From: Flavobacteriales bacterium
GTDB lineage: Bacteria; Bacteroidota; Bacteroidia; Flavobacteriales; Schleiferiaceae
Length of the DNA: 64,000 nt
Assembly (NCBI GenBank): GCA_017795025.1
Contig: CP051243.1
Location: 992,001 to 1,056,000, forward strand
Direction: 5' to 3'
In this document: in pieces, positions 7,868 through 17,870 of the stretch
How positions within the stretch are numbered: position 1 is the stretch's first letter
Layout of the letters: each line of letters opens with the position of its first letter
Program-made: the position numbers and the translations under genes
The notes under the pieces: model-generated
Seen by the model: only the letters and a program-made list of their open reading frames with translations
What the model was told of the DNA's origin: nothing
Database searches by the model: none

Positions 7868-8509
7868 ATGAGCTTAAAAATTGCAGTTGTCGACGATCAC
7901 AGCCTCTTTCGCAAGGGCTTAATAAATCTCATTCAGGCTATTGATGCCAACTTTGAAGTGGTTTTAGAAGCCGGAAACGGTAAAGAACTTCTGGAGCTAT
8001 TACAGCCACAGAACCTGCCCGACTTACTAATTCTCGATTTGGATATGCCGATAATGGATGGTCACGAAACCACCCTAGCCTTGCGTAAAAAGTATCCCGA
8101 CTTAGGCATCATCATGCTTACCATGAAAAATGATGAGCATTCCTTAATCCGCATGTTACGAGCCGGCGTAAACGGCTACTTAAACAAAGACGTGGAGCCC
8201 GAAGAGTTAAAATCGGCCATTACCGCCGTGCATCAAAATGGTTACCATTATACCGACAGTTTAACCGGTTTACTTATTCAGGCGGTACGAGAGCCTAAAG
8301 ATCCCGAACAAGCGAGCCTTAATGAGCAGGAAATGAAGTTCTTGCAATATGCTTGCAGTGAATATACCTACAAGGAGATTGCCGATAAAATGTGCCTTAG
8401 TGAGAAAACCATTGATGGCTATCGCGCGCGGCTTTTCGATAAACTGGGGGTGAAATCAAGAGTGGGATTAGCTATTCACGCCATTAAAAATGAGCTAATC
8501 CAAATTTAG
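7868..8509 (+). CDS. LuxR/NarL-family response regulator
   Basis: This 213-residue regulator has a receiver domain at residues 1-120, with acidic pocket D9/D10, phosphoacceptor D57 in 'LILDLDMP' and the conserved Lys in 'YLNKDVEP'. A LuxR-type helix-turn-helix follows at about 150-210 ('YTYKEIADKMCLSEKTIDGYRARLFDKLGV', recognition helix around SEKTIDGYRARL). It is the DNA-binding partner of the kinase encoded 4 nt upstream; the targets are unknown. The 3' end overlaps the convergent oxidoreductase gene by 15 nt. Confidence 0.92.
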   Translation: MSLKIAVVDDHSLFRKGLINLIQAIDANFEVVLEAGNGKELLELLQPQNLPDLLILDLDMPIMDGHETTLALRKKYPDLGIIMLTMKNDEHSLIRMLRAGVNGYLNKDVEPEELKSAITAVHQNGYHYTDSLTGLLIQAVREPKDPEQASLNEQEMKFLQYACSEYTYKEIADKMCLSEKTIDGYRARLFDKLGVKSRVGLAIHAIKNELIQI

Positions 8510-9613
8510 CTTTTCGGCCATTTGCTTGCCCGTGATGAGGCCCAGTGCGACGCCCATACCGCCAAACCGACCGCAGTACCATAAATTGTTTTCCAGCTCC
8601 TTTAATAAAGGTTGTTTCGACTGACCCGTAGCAATAATTCCCGACCAAGCTTGATCCAATTCCCATTTACCGGCCAATTGAAGCTCATGATCTAAAAGGG
8701 ACTTTAAGTGGTTCATGATCAAACCAGTATGACCAAAGTCCTTGGTTTGCTCCCCTTCTAAGTCGAGGTGACGCGCTCCACCTAGTAAAAGTCGATCTCC
8801 CACAGTTCGCAAATAAATATACCCTTCCTTAAGGTGGTAATTTCCTGGGCGTATTCCGTGGTTAAAAGGCTTGGTGATTAATACTTGATTTCGAGCGGAC
8901 ACGATATCCAATGTATAACCCGGTACTCCAAAGGCATTGGTACAAAACACTACATTCTTGGAATGCCAGATGCCTTTCGAAGTCTTCAGTTGCCAGCCCT
9001 GCCCTGTCTCGATGGCACTTACTTCTACTCCATGTAAAGTGCGCACTCCCACAGCGCTGCATTGCTGTTGCAGGTATGAGATGGCTTTCACTGGGTCCAG
9101 CTGAGCCTCTAGTGGACTGTAAATACTGCCGGCAAAGTTTTCATTTTGAGGCGTTTGCACCTGAAAGAGATGATCAGCTATTCCCGCTTCTTTAAAGAAG
9201 GCATTCAGGCCTGGGATTTCCGCCAAGGCCTCTTGGTAGGCCGGAGCTTCCGCTTGCGTGAAGTACTCGTAACCGCCCAGAGGCTTATAATCCATAAGCG
9301 CATCAGGAATGAGACTGCGGAGGTAGTTTAGACCTTCAATTCGTGATAAAACCAAGTCTAAGCTCGCCTGCCTTCCCATTAGTTTGATGTCAGAACAAAT
9401 TTCCCCTACCGTGCCATAGCAAGCAAATCCTGCATTTTTTGTGCTGGCCCCAGCGCCAATGAGGTCGCGTTCCAAGAGTACCACCTTGGCTTGCGGATAG
9501 AGTACTTTACTGTGATAGGCCACGGATAAGCCGGTAAAACCCCCACCTACCACTAGGAGGTCTGCGTCATCTATTAAGGCCTTTTGCTCCCAGTAGGACC
9601 ATTGTTTTTCCAT
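8495..9613 (-). CDS. FAD-dependent oxidoreductase, DAO family
   Basis: This enzyme of about 372 residues belongs to the DadA/glycine-oxidase (DAO) family. The N-terminal dinucleotide-binding motif 'LLVVGGGFTGLSVAYHS' and the following 'VVLLERDLIGAGASTKNAGF' bind FAD. The C-terminal 'YCGRFGGMGVALGLITGKQM' is the second FAD contact. Members oxidise amino or imino acids, and the substrate here is unknown. The ATG at 9613 (MEKQWSYWEQK) was preferred because the alternative at 9673 would add 20 residues not seen before the FAD strand in this family. It is convergent with the response regulator gene and divergent from the Usp gene at 9720. Confidence 0.82.
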   Translation of the reverse strand: MEKQWSYWEQKALIDDADLLVVGGGFTGLSVAYHSKVLYPQAKVVLLERDLIGAGASTKNAGFACYGTVGEICSDIKLMGRQASLDLVLSRIEGLNYLRSLIPDALMDYKPLGGYEYFTQAEAPAYQEALAEIPGLNAFFKEAGIADHLFQVQTPQNENFAGSIYSPLEAQLDPVKAISYLQQQCSAVGVRTLHGVEVSAIETGQGWQLKTSKGIWHSKNVVFCTNAFGVPGYTLDIVSARNQVLITKPFNHGIRPGNYHLKEGYIYLRTVGDRLLLGGARHLDLEGEQTKDFGHTGLIMNHLKSLLDHELQLAGKWELDQAWSGIIATGQSKQPLLKELENNLWYCGRFGGMGVALGLITGKQMAEKLNLD

Positions 9614-9719
9614 TCTTTTCGCTTGCGTATTTATCAATAGGGACAGGTTTATAATTCTTCCTATCCCTGACATTTATCATTCCGTAACTCTAATATCTGG
9701 GCTAATATCGTAGGAGAAA

Positions 9720-10523
9720 ATGATACCTGCCGTGAAAAACCGAAACATTCTTTTCCCCACCGATTTTAGCCCGCTGAGCATAAACTGCCTTAATAGCATC
9801 TTGCCCTTTATAAAGCAAGGTCATAACAGTTTACAATTAGTGCATGCTGCCCAAAGGCAAAGGAAATCATTAGCGGCCGATAAAGTAGCTATTGAAGAAG
9901 CCTTTAGCGAATTTGAAGCAGCCTGTCCCCTTTTAGCAGAAATTGACTATTCCAAACTTTGGGGTTTTAAACTCTCCAAGGACTTAATCTTGCAAGAGTC
10001 GGATAAAGTGGCCTGCGATATGATCATTATGGCCACCAAGGGTGCTAAAGGCCTGGATCGCTTATGGGGCAGTAAAACCGAAGCGGTGGTCCGCGATGCT
10101 ATTGTACCCGTAATCGTACTCCCAGATGGGGCCCAATTGCAAAAAGTGCATAAAATAGTCTTAGCGGTCGATTACCAGGACCTCACTTGCGATCATAAGC
10201 TAAGTCCCCTACTCCATATGGCCGATCAGATGAAAACCGAAATTGATGTATTAACTATCAATCGCAAGGAGCATCAATTAAGTCGGAAGGAGAAGATTCA
10301 CCGTAAGCAGCTTAAATACCGACTGCAAGACCTCCCTCATCGCTTTAGTCATCACTTTGAAAATGAAGTTGGTGATGGTTTAATAAAGTATGCCAAGGAT
10401 CAAGAGGCCTCCTTAATCGCCATTATGCCTCATGATTACCACTTCTTAGAATCGCTCTTCCACGAAAGCCTTTCCCGAAAAATGATCTTCGAAAGTCCAA
10501 TCCCCCTTTTAATTCTGAAATAA
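9720..10523 (+). CDS. Universal stress protein (tandem UspA domains), first gene of the V-ATPase operon
   Basis: This 267-residue protein has two UspA-like domains (about 1-138 and 139-267). 'NILFPTDFSPLSINCLNSILPF' is the typical first strand and helix. The first domain ends in 'MATKGAKGLDRLWGSKTEAV', close to the ATP-binding pattern GxxGx9G(S/T) but with the first Gly replaced by Ala and one residue fewer. The second domain ('IMPHDYHFLESLFHESL') has lost the pattern. A purine-rich AGGAG lies 4-8 nt before the ATG. The stop codon overlaps the ATG of V-ATPase subunit E (TAATG), so it is co-translated with the ATPase and may regulate it. That role is inference. Confidence 0.88.
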   Translation: MIPAVKNRNILFPTDFSPLSINCLNSILPFIKQGHNSLQLVHAAQRQRKSLAADKVAIEEAFSEFEAACPLLAEIDYSKLWGFKLSKDLILQESDKVACDMIIMATKGAKGLDRLWGSKTEAVVRDAIVPVIVLPDGAQLQKVHKIVLAVDYQDLTCDHKLSPLLHMADQMKTEIDVLTINRKEHQLSRKEKIHRKQLKYRLQDLPHRFSHHFENEVGDGLIKYAKDQEASLIAIMPHDYHFLESLFHESLSRKMIFESPIPLLILK

Positions 10524-11113
10524 TGAGTGCCGCCATCGACAATTTAGAAAAGCTCACTGAAGACCTTTATCAGAAGCTAATTGAAGACGCCCAAAAGGAG
10601 ATTGAGCAGCTTAACCATCAGGCGAAAGCCGCACGCGAAAAGCTGCTGCAAGAGGCCCAGGCCAAGGCCGATGCCCATATTAAAGAGGCGGAGCGATCTG
10701 CGAAATTGATTAAAGAGCGAGGCTTGCAAGAATTACGTCAAGGCGGACTGCAAATCAAAAACAGCTTACAAAGCGACCTGGAGCACTTTTTACAGGAGGA
10801 GATTATTCGCCGACCCCTTCAGGAAAGCTTTAAGGACGAGGAATTTGTACAAGATTTACTCCGTAGCCTACTGTCCAATTTTGACCCTAAAACCTACCGA
10901 GTGCAATGGCCCGCCGCCTGGGAAGAAAAGTGGCTCAGCCGCATTAGGCAAGCCCTACCCGATTGGCAATTTGAAATTAACCCGGCTAATAAACTGCAAT
11001 TGCGCGATAGCGAAAAAGGCCTTGAGTTTCATTTAGACCCCGAAGCCTTTGAACAGCTTTTGAAAACCTATTTCGATGACAATCTTCGGAAATTGATTTT
11101 CAACCATGAATAA
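10523..11113 (+). CDS. atpE: V-type ATPase subunit E
   Basis: This 196-residue protein has a long, charged N-terminal coiled coil (about residues 5-75, rich in Glu, Lys, Ala and Gln) and a globular C-terminal domain, as in E subunits of V/A-type ATPases. It forms part of the peripheral stalk that holds the catalytic head against the rotor. Identity is supported more by position than by motifs: it is the first ATPase gene, overlaps the Usp gene by 1 nt and the DUF2764 gene by 8 nt, and is followed by A, B, D, I and K in the order also known from chlamydial V-ATPase operons. Confidence 0.85.
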   Translation: MSAAIDNLEKLTEDLYQKLIEDAQKEIEQLNHQAKAAREKLLQEAQAKADAHIKEAERSAKLIKERGLQELRQGGLQIKNSLQSDLEHFLQEEIIRRPLQESFKDEEFVQDLLRSLLSNFDPKTYRVQWPAAWEEKWLSRIRQALPDWQFEINPANKLQLRDSEKGLEFHLDPEAFEQLLKTYFDDNLRKLIFNHE

Positions 11114-11933
11114 TTACTACTACATCCTGAGCTCCATGCCCGAGCTTTCGCTAGATAAGCGTCCGGCGGAAGAGGATTTAGAGGAAGCGATTAGCCTTAT
11201 TCTACGGCAAATCAATGAGGTGGATCAAGAGAGCCTTGCTTGGTTTTTTCGACGCAATGACCTTTACAACCTCATTGAATTTTGGCAATTCGAATACGAC
11301 CATCTTTTGGAACGTCCACTGCGAAAGCCCTTTCAACTGGATAAGGAGGCGCTTATAAACATTAAACTGGAACCCGAGCTGCTCCCTAACTACTTACAAG
11401 ATTGGTACGCCGAGCACAAGGAAACCATGATGCATTGGTCTTCGAATCGGATCGAAACCGAATTACATCAAGTGTTTTTTGAGGCTATTGAAGAATTGCC
11501 GGCTGGTTTTATTCGTGATTACTTCCTTTTTGAACGCGATTTAAGGGCGCTCATGGCCACTTATCATCAGGCGCGCTATTCCTTTTTAGATCAAGAGACG
11601 AACTGGCTTAACAAGGATATGCGCAATAGTCTGCAAAAGAAGCCGGCCCAAATAAGCAATCAAATGCATTTAGAAAAGCCCTATTTGGAAGAACTTCTAA
11701 AGGCCTTGGACACTAAGGATCCCAGCAGCATTGCTTTAGCGGTACATCAAGTTTTATGGGATAAGGCCGATGCGCTTTCCAAGGCCCATTATTTTGATAC
11801 CACCGCCCTTTTAAACTACAGCGCCAAGCTTTTCCTGCTTTACCGTCGCGAACAACTTCATGATAACCAAAATGAGGCCCGTCTGCAATCCTTGCTAGAT
11901 GAGGCCTTAAGCAATATTCATAACCATGACTAA
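11106..11933 (+). CDS. DUF2764 V-ATPase-associated protein (probable subunit C counterpart)
   Basis: This 275-residue protein starts 'MNNYYYILSSMPELSLD', the usual opening of the DUF2764 family found between atpE and atpA in bacterial V-ATPase operons of Bacteroidota, Chlamydiae and spirochaetes. It is helical and acidic, without membrane segments. No separate C/d subunit gene exists in the operon, so this protein probably takes the place of subunit C, the link between rotor ring and central stalk. That role is inference from the missing subunit. Both ends overlap neighbouring genes by 8 nt, pointing to coupled translation. Confidence 0.82.
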   Translation: MNNYYYILSSMPELSLDKRPAEEDLEEAISLILRQINEVDQESLAWFFRRNDLYNLIEFWQFEYDHLLERPLRKPFQLDKEALINIKLEPELLPNYLQDWYAEHKETMMHWSSNRIETELHQVFFEAIEELPAGFIRDYFLFERDLRALMATYHQARYSFLDQETNWLNKDMRNSLQKKPAQISNQMHLEKPYLEELLKALDTKDPSSIALAVHQVLWDKADALSKAHYFDTTALLNYSAKLFLLYRREQLHDNQNEARLQSLLDEALSNIHNHD

Positions 11934-13689
11934 AGGAAAAATCACCGGCATTCTTAGCAACTTGCTCCAGATCAAGGTAGATGGTCCGGTACGCCAAAAT
12001 GAAATATGTTTTGTCCTTAAAAATGAGCAAAGGCTTATGGCCGAGGTGATTAAGATTAAGGGAGACATTGCTTTTGCTCAGCTATTTGAAGCAGGTACCG
12101 GCTTGCAAGCAGATGATCAAGTGGAGTTTAGTGGTGAGCTTTTGGAGGTGAGCTTGGGTCCGGGCTTATTGAGCAAAAACTTCGATGGTTTGCAAAACGA
12201 TTTGGAAGCCATGCCTGGTAACTTTATCAATGCCGGTCAGCGCAGTGAGGCCCTGGATTTAGAAGCGGTATACACCTTTCAACCCCTGGCCCAACCTGGC
12301 GATAAGCTAAAGGCCGGAGATGTAATTGGCGAGGTGGCAGAAAATGCCTTGATGCATAAAATTATGCTCCCCTTCAAATTCGAGGGGACTTATGACTTGG
12401 TGGAGCTTGCAGAGGCAGGTGATTATAACCTGCAAACCGCTATTGCCCAAGTGAAAAATGAAGCCGATGAACTCCTACCGGTCTACATGGTGCAAAAATG
12501 GCCAGTGAAATGGCCCATCAAAACCTATGAAAATAAGGTACGTCCCAGTGAAATATTCCAAACCGGACTACGCGTAATTGACACCTTAAACCCTATTGCC
12601 GAAGGCGGAACGGCCTATATTCCCGGGGCATTCGGAACCGGTAAAACCGTTTTACAGCAAGCCATTGCGAAGAATAACCGCGCCGAGGTGGTGATCTTAG
12701 TAGCTTGTGGCGAACGGGCAAATGAGGTAGTGGAAATCTTCCACAGCTTTCCTGAGCTTGAGGATTTGGCCACCGGCAGAAAACTAAAGGATAAAACCAC
12801 TATTGTTTGTAATACCTCCAATATGCCCGTTGCCGCTCGGGAGGCCTCGGTTTATGTGGGTATGACCATGGCCGAGTACTATCGAAGCATGGGTTACAAA
12901 GTGCTGCTTTTGGCCGATAGTACCTCGCGTTGGGCCCAAGCCTTACGGGAGATGAGTAATCGGATGGAGGAGTTACCCGGAACAGACGCCTTTCCTGTGG
13001 AGTTACCGGCGGTAATTGCCAATTTTTACGGTCGGGCCGGCAAGGTGATGATGAAAGACGGTCGGGAGGGCTCCGTAACCTTCTTAGGCACCGTTTCTCC
13101 CGCTGGTGGTAACTTTAAGGAGCCCGTTACCGAATCAACCTCTAAAGTAGCGCGTTGCTTTTATGCGCTTTCGCAGAAGCGAGCCGATGCCAAACGCTAC
13201 CCGGCTATTGACCCCCTACTCTCCTACAGCCGTTATCTCGATTACGAAGAATTCCAGGAATATACCGAGCGATCGGTTGAAACCGGTTGGACCGAAAAGG
13301 TGATGCGTGCTAAAAACCTCTTGGCCAAAGGAATTGAGGCCCGTGACCAAATTTCCATTTTAGGGGACGACTCTGTTCCCCTCGATTATCACCGTGATTT
13401 TTGGAAAAGCGAGTTAATTGATTTCGCCTTCATTCAGCAAGACTCCTTTGATGATACCGATATGAATTCGACCATGGAACGGCAGTCCTTTATGCTTAAT
13501 AGAGTCTTAGAAATTTGCGATAAAAAGCAGGATTTTGAGGATTTCAGCACCGTTGGCAGCTTTTACAAAAAGCTCATCAACCTATTTAAACAAATGAATT
13601 ACAGTGAATTCCGCTCCGATGATTTTTCAAAGTTCAATGAGGAGCTCGATCAGGTTTTCACCGCTAATGAAAAAATGGAAGCGCTATGA
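11926..13689 (+). CDS. atpA: V-type ATPase catalytic subunit A
   Basis: This 587-residue catalytic subunit hydrolyses or makes ATP in the V1/A1 head. The P-loop is 'GAFGTGKT' at 234-241 (usually GPFGxGKT), and the non-homologous insert typical of A subunits lies before it ('FNPLAQPGDKLKAGDVIGEV' region in a close variant, ~119-137). 'ACGERANEVVEI' carries the catalytic Glu region, and 'LLLADSTSRWAQALREMS' is the Walker B and family signature. It is the normal length for the family (about 580-590). It overlaps DUF2764 by 8 nt and atpB by 4 nt. Confidence 0.97.
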   Translation: MTKGKITGILSNLLQIKVDGPVRQNEICFVLKNEQRLMAEVIKIKGDIAFAQLFEAGTGLQADDQVEFSGELLEVSLGPGLLSKNFDGLQNDLEAMPGNFINAGQRSEALDLEAVYTFQPLAQPGDKLKAGDVIGEVAENALMHKIMLPFKFEGTYDLVELAEAGDYNLQTAIAQVKNEADELLPVYMVQKWPVKWPIKTYENKVRPSEIFQTGLRVIDTLNPIAEGGTAYIPGAFGTGKTVLQQAIAKNNRAEVVILVACGERANEVVEIFHSFPELEDLATGRKLKDKTTIVCNTSNMPVAAREASVYVGMTMAEYYRSMGYKVLLLADSTSRWAQALREMSNRMEELPGTDAFPVELPAVIANFYGRAGKVMMKDGREGSVTFLGTVSPAGGNFKEPVTESTSKVARCFYALSQKRADAKRYPAIDPLLSYSRYLDYEEFQEYTERSVETGWTEKVMRAKNLLAKGIEARDQISILGDDSVPLDYHRDFWKSELIDFAFIQQDSFDDTDMNSTMERQSFMLNRVLEICDKKQDFEDFSTVGSFYKKLINLFKQMNYSEFRSDDFSKFNEELDQVFTANEKMEAL

Positions 13690-15008
13690 TAGCTCAAGCA
13701 TTTCAACCCATATACACCCAAATAAAATCGCTTACCAAAGCAACGATTAGTCTCGATGCCGAGTCGGTACAATACGACGAACTGGCTTGGGTAGATGGAC
13801 GGGCGGCCCAGGTAATTCGCGTAGAGGGCAAGGAAGTGACCTTACAGGTTTTTTCAGGAACAGAAGGCCTGGGTACCAATGCGAAAGTGGTTTTCTCGGG
13901 CAGCGCGCCGAAATTACGCTTGAGCCCCCTACTCGCCGGCCGCTACTTTAATGCTTTTGGGGCCGCTATCGATGGCAAGGAAGAATTAAAAGGAGAAGAG
14001 CAAGATGTTAAAGGTCAAACCGTAAACCCGGTTAGGCGGCAGCTTCCCTCCGAATTATTAGCGACCGGAATTGCCGGTATTGATTTGAACAACACCTTGG
14101 TAACCGGTCAAAAAATCCCCTTTTTCGCCGATCCCGATCAGCCCTATAATCGCATTTTAGCAGAGGTGGCCCTACGCGCCGATTCCGATCGCATTGTTTT
14201 AGGAGGCATGGGAATTTCTCATGATGACTTCTTGATGTTTAAGCAGCGCTTTAACGCGAGCGGCGCCGGAGATAAGATCGTGAGTTACATCAATACTTCT
14301 GAAGACCCTCCTTTGGAGCGACTCCTCATTCCGGATTTAGTGTGCACCACGGCAGAGTACTTTGCCAATGAGAAAAACGAAAAGGTATTGGTGCTCCTTA
14401 CCGATATGACCTTATTTGCGGATGCATTGGCCATTGTTTCCAATAAGATGGACCAGATTCCCAGTAAGGATGCCATGCCGGGCTCCCTCTATTCGGATTT
14501 AGCGCGGATTTACGAAAAGGCCGTCCAGTTTAAGGAAGGCGGCTCGATTACCATTGTGGCGGTCACCACCTTAAATGATGGCGATATTACCCATGCCATT
14601 CCCGATAACACCGGCTATATTACCGAGGGGCAGCTTTACCTCAAAAAAGATTCCGAAACCGGTTTAACCATTATCGACCCTTTTAGGTCCTTATCGAGGC
14701 TAAAACAGAATGTTATTGGTACTAAAACTCGGGAAGACCACCCTCAAGTAATGAACGCCCTAGTACGGCTGTATGCCGATGCCGCTGAAGCGCGCAGCAA
14801 GAAGGAGAATGGTTTCGACCTCAATGCCTACGATAAGCGCAGCTTGGCTTTTGCTACAGCTTACACCGAAGAGCTCTTGGATGTTCAGCTGAATATTAGC
14901 ATTGATGAAATGCTGGATCGAGGCTGGAACTTAATGTCCCGCTTTTTTGAGAGCTATGAGCTTGGTATCCGTCAAAACTTTATTGATAAATACTGGCCTA
15001 AAGCCTAG
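13686..15008 (+). CDS. atpB: V-type ATPase non-catalytic subunit B
   Basis: This 440-residue subunit forms the A3B3 head together with A. It has the RecA-like fold but no P-loop: the place of the Walker A motif is 'FADPDQPYNRILAEVALRAD'. 'LVLLTDMTLFADAL' is the Walker B-like strand, and 'PDNTGYITEGQLYL' is a signature of B subunits. The ATG overlaps the end of atpA (ATGA, 13686-13689), and the next gene begins 2 nt after its stop codon. Confidence 0.95.
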   Translation: MIAQAFQPIYTQIKSLTKATISLDAESVQYDELAWVDGRAAQVIRVEGKEVTLQVFSGTEGLGTNAKVVFSGSAPKLRLSPLLAGRYFNAFGAAIDGKEELKGEEQDVKGQTVNPVRRQLPSELLATGIAGIDLNNTLVTGQKIPFFADPDQPYNRILAEVALRADSDRIVLGGMGISHDDFLMFKQRFNASGAGDKIVSYINTSEDPPLERLLIPDLVCTTAEYFANEKNEKVLVLLTDMTLFADALAIVSNKMDQIPSKDAMPGSLYSDLARIYEKAVQFKEGGSITIVAVTTLNDGDITHAIPDNTGYITEGQLYLKKDSETGLTIIDPFRSLSRLKQNVIGTKTREDHPQVMNALVRLYADAAEARSKKENGFDLNAYDKRSLAFATAYTEELLDVQLNISIDEMLDRGWNLMSRFFESYELGIRQNFIDKYWPKA

Positions 15009-15010
15009 CC

Positions 15011-15601
15011 ATGAGTCGCGCCATCTCCTATAATAAAAGTACCATTCAAGACTTCCGCAAACAGCTGCAAGTTCGTCGGAAAGCCTTGCCAGTGCTCATG
15101 CGCAAAGAAACAGCCCTTCGTCAAGTAATTGCCAAGCAGAAGCCTATACTTAAAACTCTGGAACAGCAGTATCAGGACGAACGGGCACGTCTGGAGAAGT
15201 TTGAGAATGTTTGGAATGATTTGCCATCGGTGTTAAAGGTTTCGGAGCTGGAAACGGAAGAAATTAATATCGCGGGTACTAGGGTGAAACGTCTGGATAA
15301 AGTGCATTACGAGGCCCTACAGCTCAACCCTATTTACGAACCCGCCTGGATGCCTGCGGCCCTTGAAGCCCTTCAAAACCTGATTGAACTCAACTTAAAG
15401 TTAAGCTTCCTGAAAGAGGAGTTAAATAGCTTAGAATCTGCTCGTAAGAAAACAACTCAGAAGGTGAATTTATACGAGAAGGTACAAATTCCTGAGTTCG
15501 AAGAGGGGATCCGAAAAGTAAAGCGCTTCCTAGAGGATAAAGAGAATATTGCCACGGCAGCAAAAAAGATTGCCAAGAATAAAAAAGCGGAAAAATCATG
15601 A
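15011..15601 (+). CDS. atpD: V-type ATPase subunit D (central rotor shaft)
   Basis: This 196-residue protein has N- and C-terminal long helices ('IQDFRKQLQVRRKALPVLMR' and 'ARKKTTQKVNLYEKVQIPEFEEGIRKVKRFLEDKEN') that form the coiled-coil rotor shaft. The C-terminal 'VNLYEKVQIPEFEEGI' region matches the D-subunit signature of an RRVNALE-like stretch followed by a helix. It lies 2 nt after atpB and overlaps atpI by 4 nt. No F subunit gene follows, as in related bacterial operons. Confidence 0.92.
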   Translation: MSRAISYNKSTIQDFRKQLQVRRKALPVLMRKETALRQVIAKQKPILKTLEQQYQDERARLEKFENVWNDLPSVLKVSELETEEINIAGTRVKRLDKVHYEALQLNPIYEPAWMPAALEALQNLIELNLKLSFLKEELNSLESARKKTTQKVNLYEKVQIPEFEEGIRKVKRFLEDKENIATAAKKIAKNKKAEKS

Positions 15602-17403
15602 AAAGCCCGATGCTAAAAGCGGAGCTCTTGATCCGCTCCACAAACAAAAATAAGCTCACCGAGGAATTGCAAAAGATTGGCTTGGTACACCTTGAGGAAC
15701 TGGGTGAATCTCAATCCTTAGCCAATCATCAAGAATGGAAGCAATGGCTAGACTTACAAGCTTGGCTCGATAAATTACCTGAGGTAGATGAAGCGATTTC
15801 CGTGGCACCCCTAAGCGGAGCCTTAATACCACAATTGCAAGAATTTAGGGAAGATTGGGGAGCCTGCCGACATCGCGAAGCTGAGTATGAGGAAAGTAGC
15901 CACTTTTGGAATCACTGGGGAAACTTTAATCCCGAACAATGGCAGGCCTTAAAGCAAATTGATCTTCATTTAGGCTTGTTTAAAGGAGATCGAAGAGATT
16001 GGGAAGCGCAAGCCGGTAAAGCCTTTAAAATTAAGGAAGAAGGCTCCTTGGTTTATTTCTGTAGGATAGGAAGAAAGCAAGATTTTAAGGAGCTTAATTT
16101 GGATTCGGAGCCCTTACCTCCTATCCCATTTAAGGAGCTCGAGGAAACGGCCCATCAGCTTAAGGCTGAAAAAAACCGACTATTTAGTTTACTAAAAGGT
16201 TTTCGGGAAAATATTGACAAGCTCCAGCAAGAAGCGGCTGGTATTCAGGAGAATTGGGAGTTCCAGCAAAGCTTAGAGCTCTGGCAAGATTTTAAAGAAA
16301 CACCGGTGACCACTATCAAAGCTTGGTTACCCAGCCGACTAGAAGATCGTTTTAAATCAGCCTGCTCGCAATTACCGATAGCCTACCGCATTAGCAGCCC
16401 ATCCAAAAATGATAAAGTACCGGTAGAGCTTAAAAACGGTAAATACAGCTCGCTCTTTGAGCCCATCACCAAAATATTCCAACTCCCTCATTACTTTGAA
16501 TTTGACTTAACCCCCTTAATTGCAGTGTTCTACCCGATTCTATTTGCCTACTGCTTGGGCGATGCGGGCTATGGGGCCATTATGACTTTGGCCGCCCTTG
16601 TGGGCTGGTTTAGCTTTTTAAAAAAGCAACGCGGCTTAGCAGCTTTAGTGGGCATCTTAGGCATTAGCACTACGGTGATGGGTCTTATTAAAAGTGGTAG
16701 CTTATTTGGGGTGGCCTTAAGCCTTAAGTCCGATACCGCTTGGATTGCCGCTTTAGGAGAATTGGTAATTATTCCCGATGACAGTGACTATTTCTTTAAT
16801 GCCTTTAATGTGGCTTTACTGATTGGGGTATTTCAAATTTTGATTGGCATTGGTTTAGCGATTGCCAAGGCTTGGTATTACGATGGTTTTAAAGAGTCGC
16901 TATCCTTATGGGGCAAGCTCTTTATCGTTATTTCTGCGGTGGCCTTATTTATGAGCGACACCCTGCTCCTAACCGAATTCCATCGCCAATTCCTTATTGC
17001 TAGTCTCATCGGTGGCATGCTACTTATTATGTTCTTTCACGACTTGAGTCAAAGCCTATTGGTGCGTCTCGGAAGCAGCGTATTGCCCCTATTTTTCATT
17101 TTCACCGGATTACTGGGAGATGTACTTTCCTACGTCCGCTTATTCGCTTTGGGGGTAACCTCCGCCGTATTGGGATTGGTCGTTAACCAAATTGGAATGA
17201 ATATGCTGAGCGAAAATTGGTGGTCATGGATTGGAGTAGGCGCCTTTCTCCTCTTCGGACATGGTCTCAATTTCGTGTTGGCCGCTTTAGGATCCTTCAT
17301 CCATCCACTGCGACTCACTTTTGTTGAATTTTATAATAACGCTCAATTTGAAGGTGGGGGTAAAACCTTTCAAGCCTTTAAAAAGTCTAAACCTCTAAAC
17401 TAA
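15598..17403 (+). CDS. atpI: V-type ATPase subunit I (membrane stator, a-subunit)
   Basis: This 601-residue subunit has a cytoplasmic N-terminal half (1 to about 295) with coiled-coil stretches, and a C-terminal half with about seven to eight membrane helices. It forms the ion half-channels against the K ring. 'FYPILFAYCLGDAGYGAIM' and 'GDVLSYVRLFALGVTSAVLG' are family signatures. The Arg in 'SYVRLFALG' is the expected essential stator arginine. 'EFYNNAQFEGGGKTFQAF' near the end is also typical (EFxxxFYxGxGxxFxPF). It overlaps atpD by ATGA and is followed 6 nt later by atpK. Confidence 0.95.
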   Translation: MKSPMLKAELLIRSTNKNKLTEELQKIGLVHLEELGESQSLANHQEWKQWLDLQAWLDKLPEVDEAISVAPLSGALIPQLQEFREDWGACRHREAEYEESSHFWNHWGNFNPEQWQALKQIDLHLGLFKGDRRDWEAQAGKAFKIKEEGSLVYFCRIGRKQDFKELNLDSEPLPPIPFKELEETAHQLKAEKNRLFSLLKGFRENIDKLQQEAAGIQENWEFQQSLELWQDFKETPVTTIKAWLPSRLEDRFKSACSQLPIAYRISSPSKNDKVPVELKNGKYSSLFEPITKIFQLPHYFEFDLTPLIAVFYPILFAYCLGDAGYGAIMTLAALVGWFSFLKKQRGLAALVGILGISTTVMGLIKSGSLFGVALSLKSDTAWIAALGELVIIPDDSDYFFNAFNVALLIGVFQILIGIGLAIAKAWYYDGFKESLSLWGKLFIVISAVALFMSDTLLLTEFHRQFLIASLIGGMLLIMFFHDLSQSLLVRLGSSVLPLFFIFTGLLGDVLSYVRLFALGVTSAVLGLVVNQIGMNMLSENWWSWIGVGAFLLFGHGLNFVLAALGSFIHPLRLTFVEFYNNAQFEGGGKTFQAFKKSKPLN

Positions 17404-17868
<465 letters not shown>

Positions 17869-17870
17869 TC

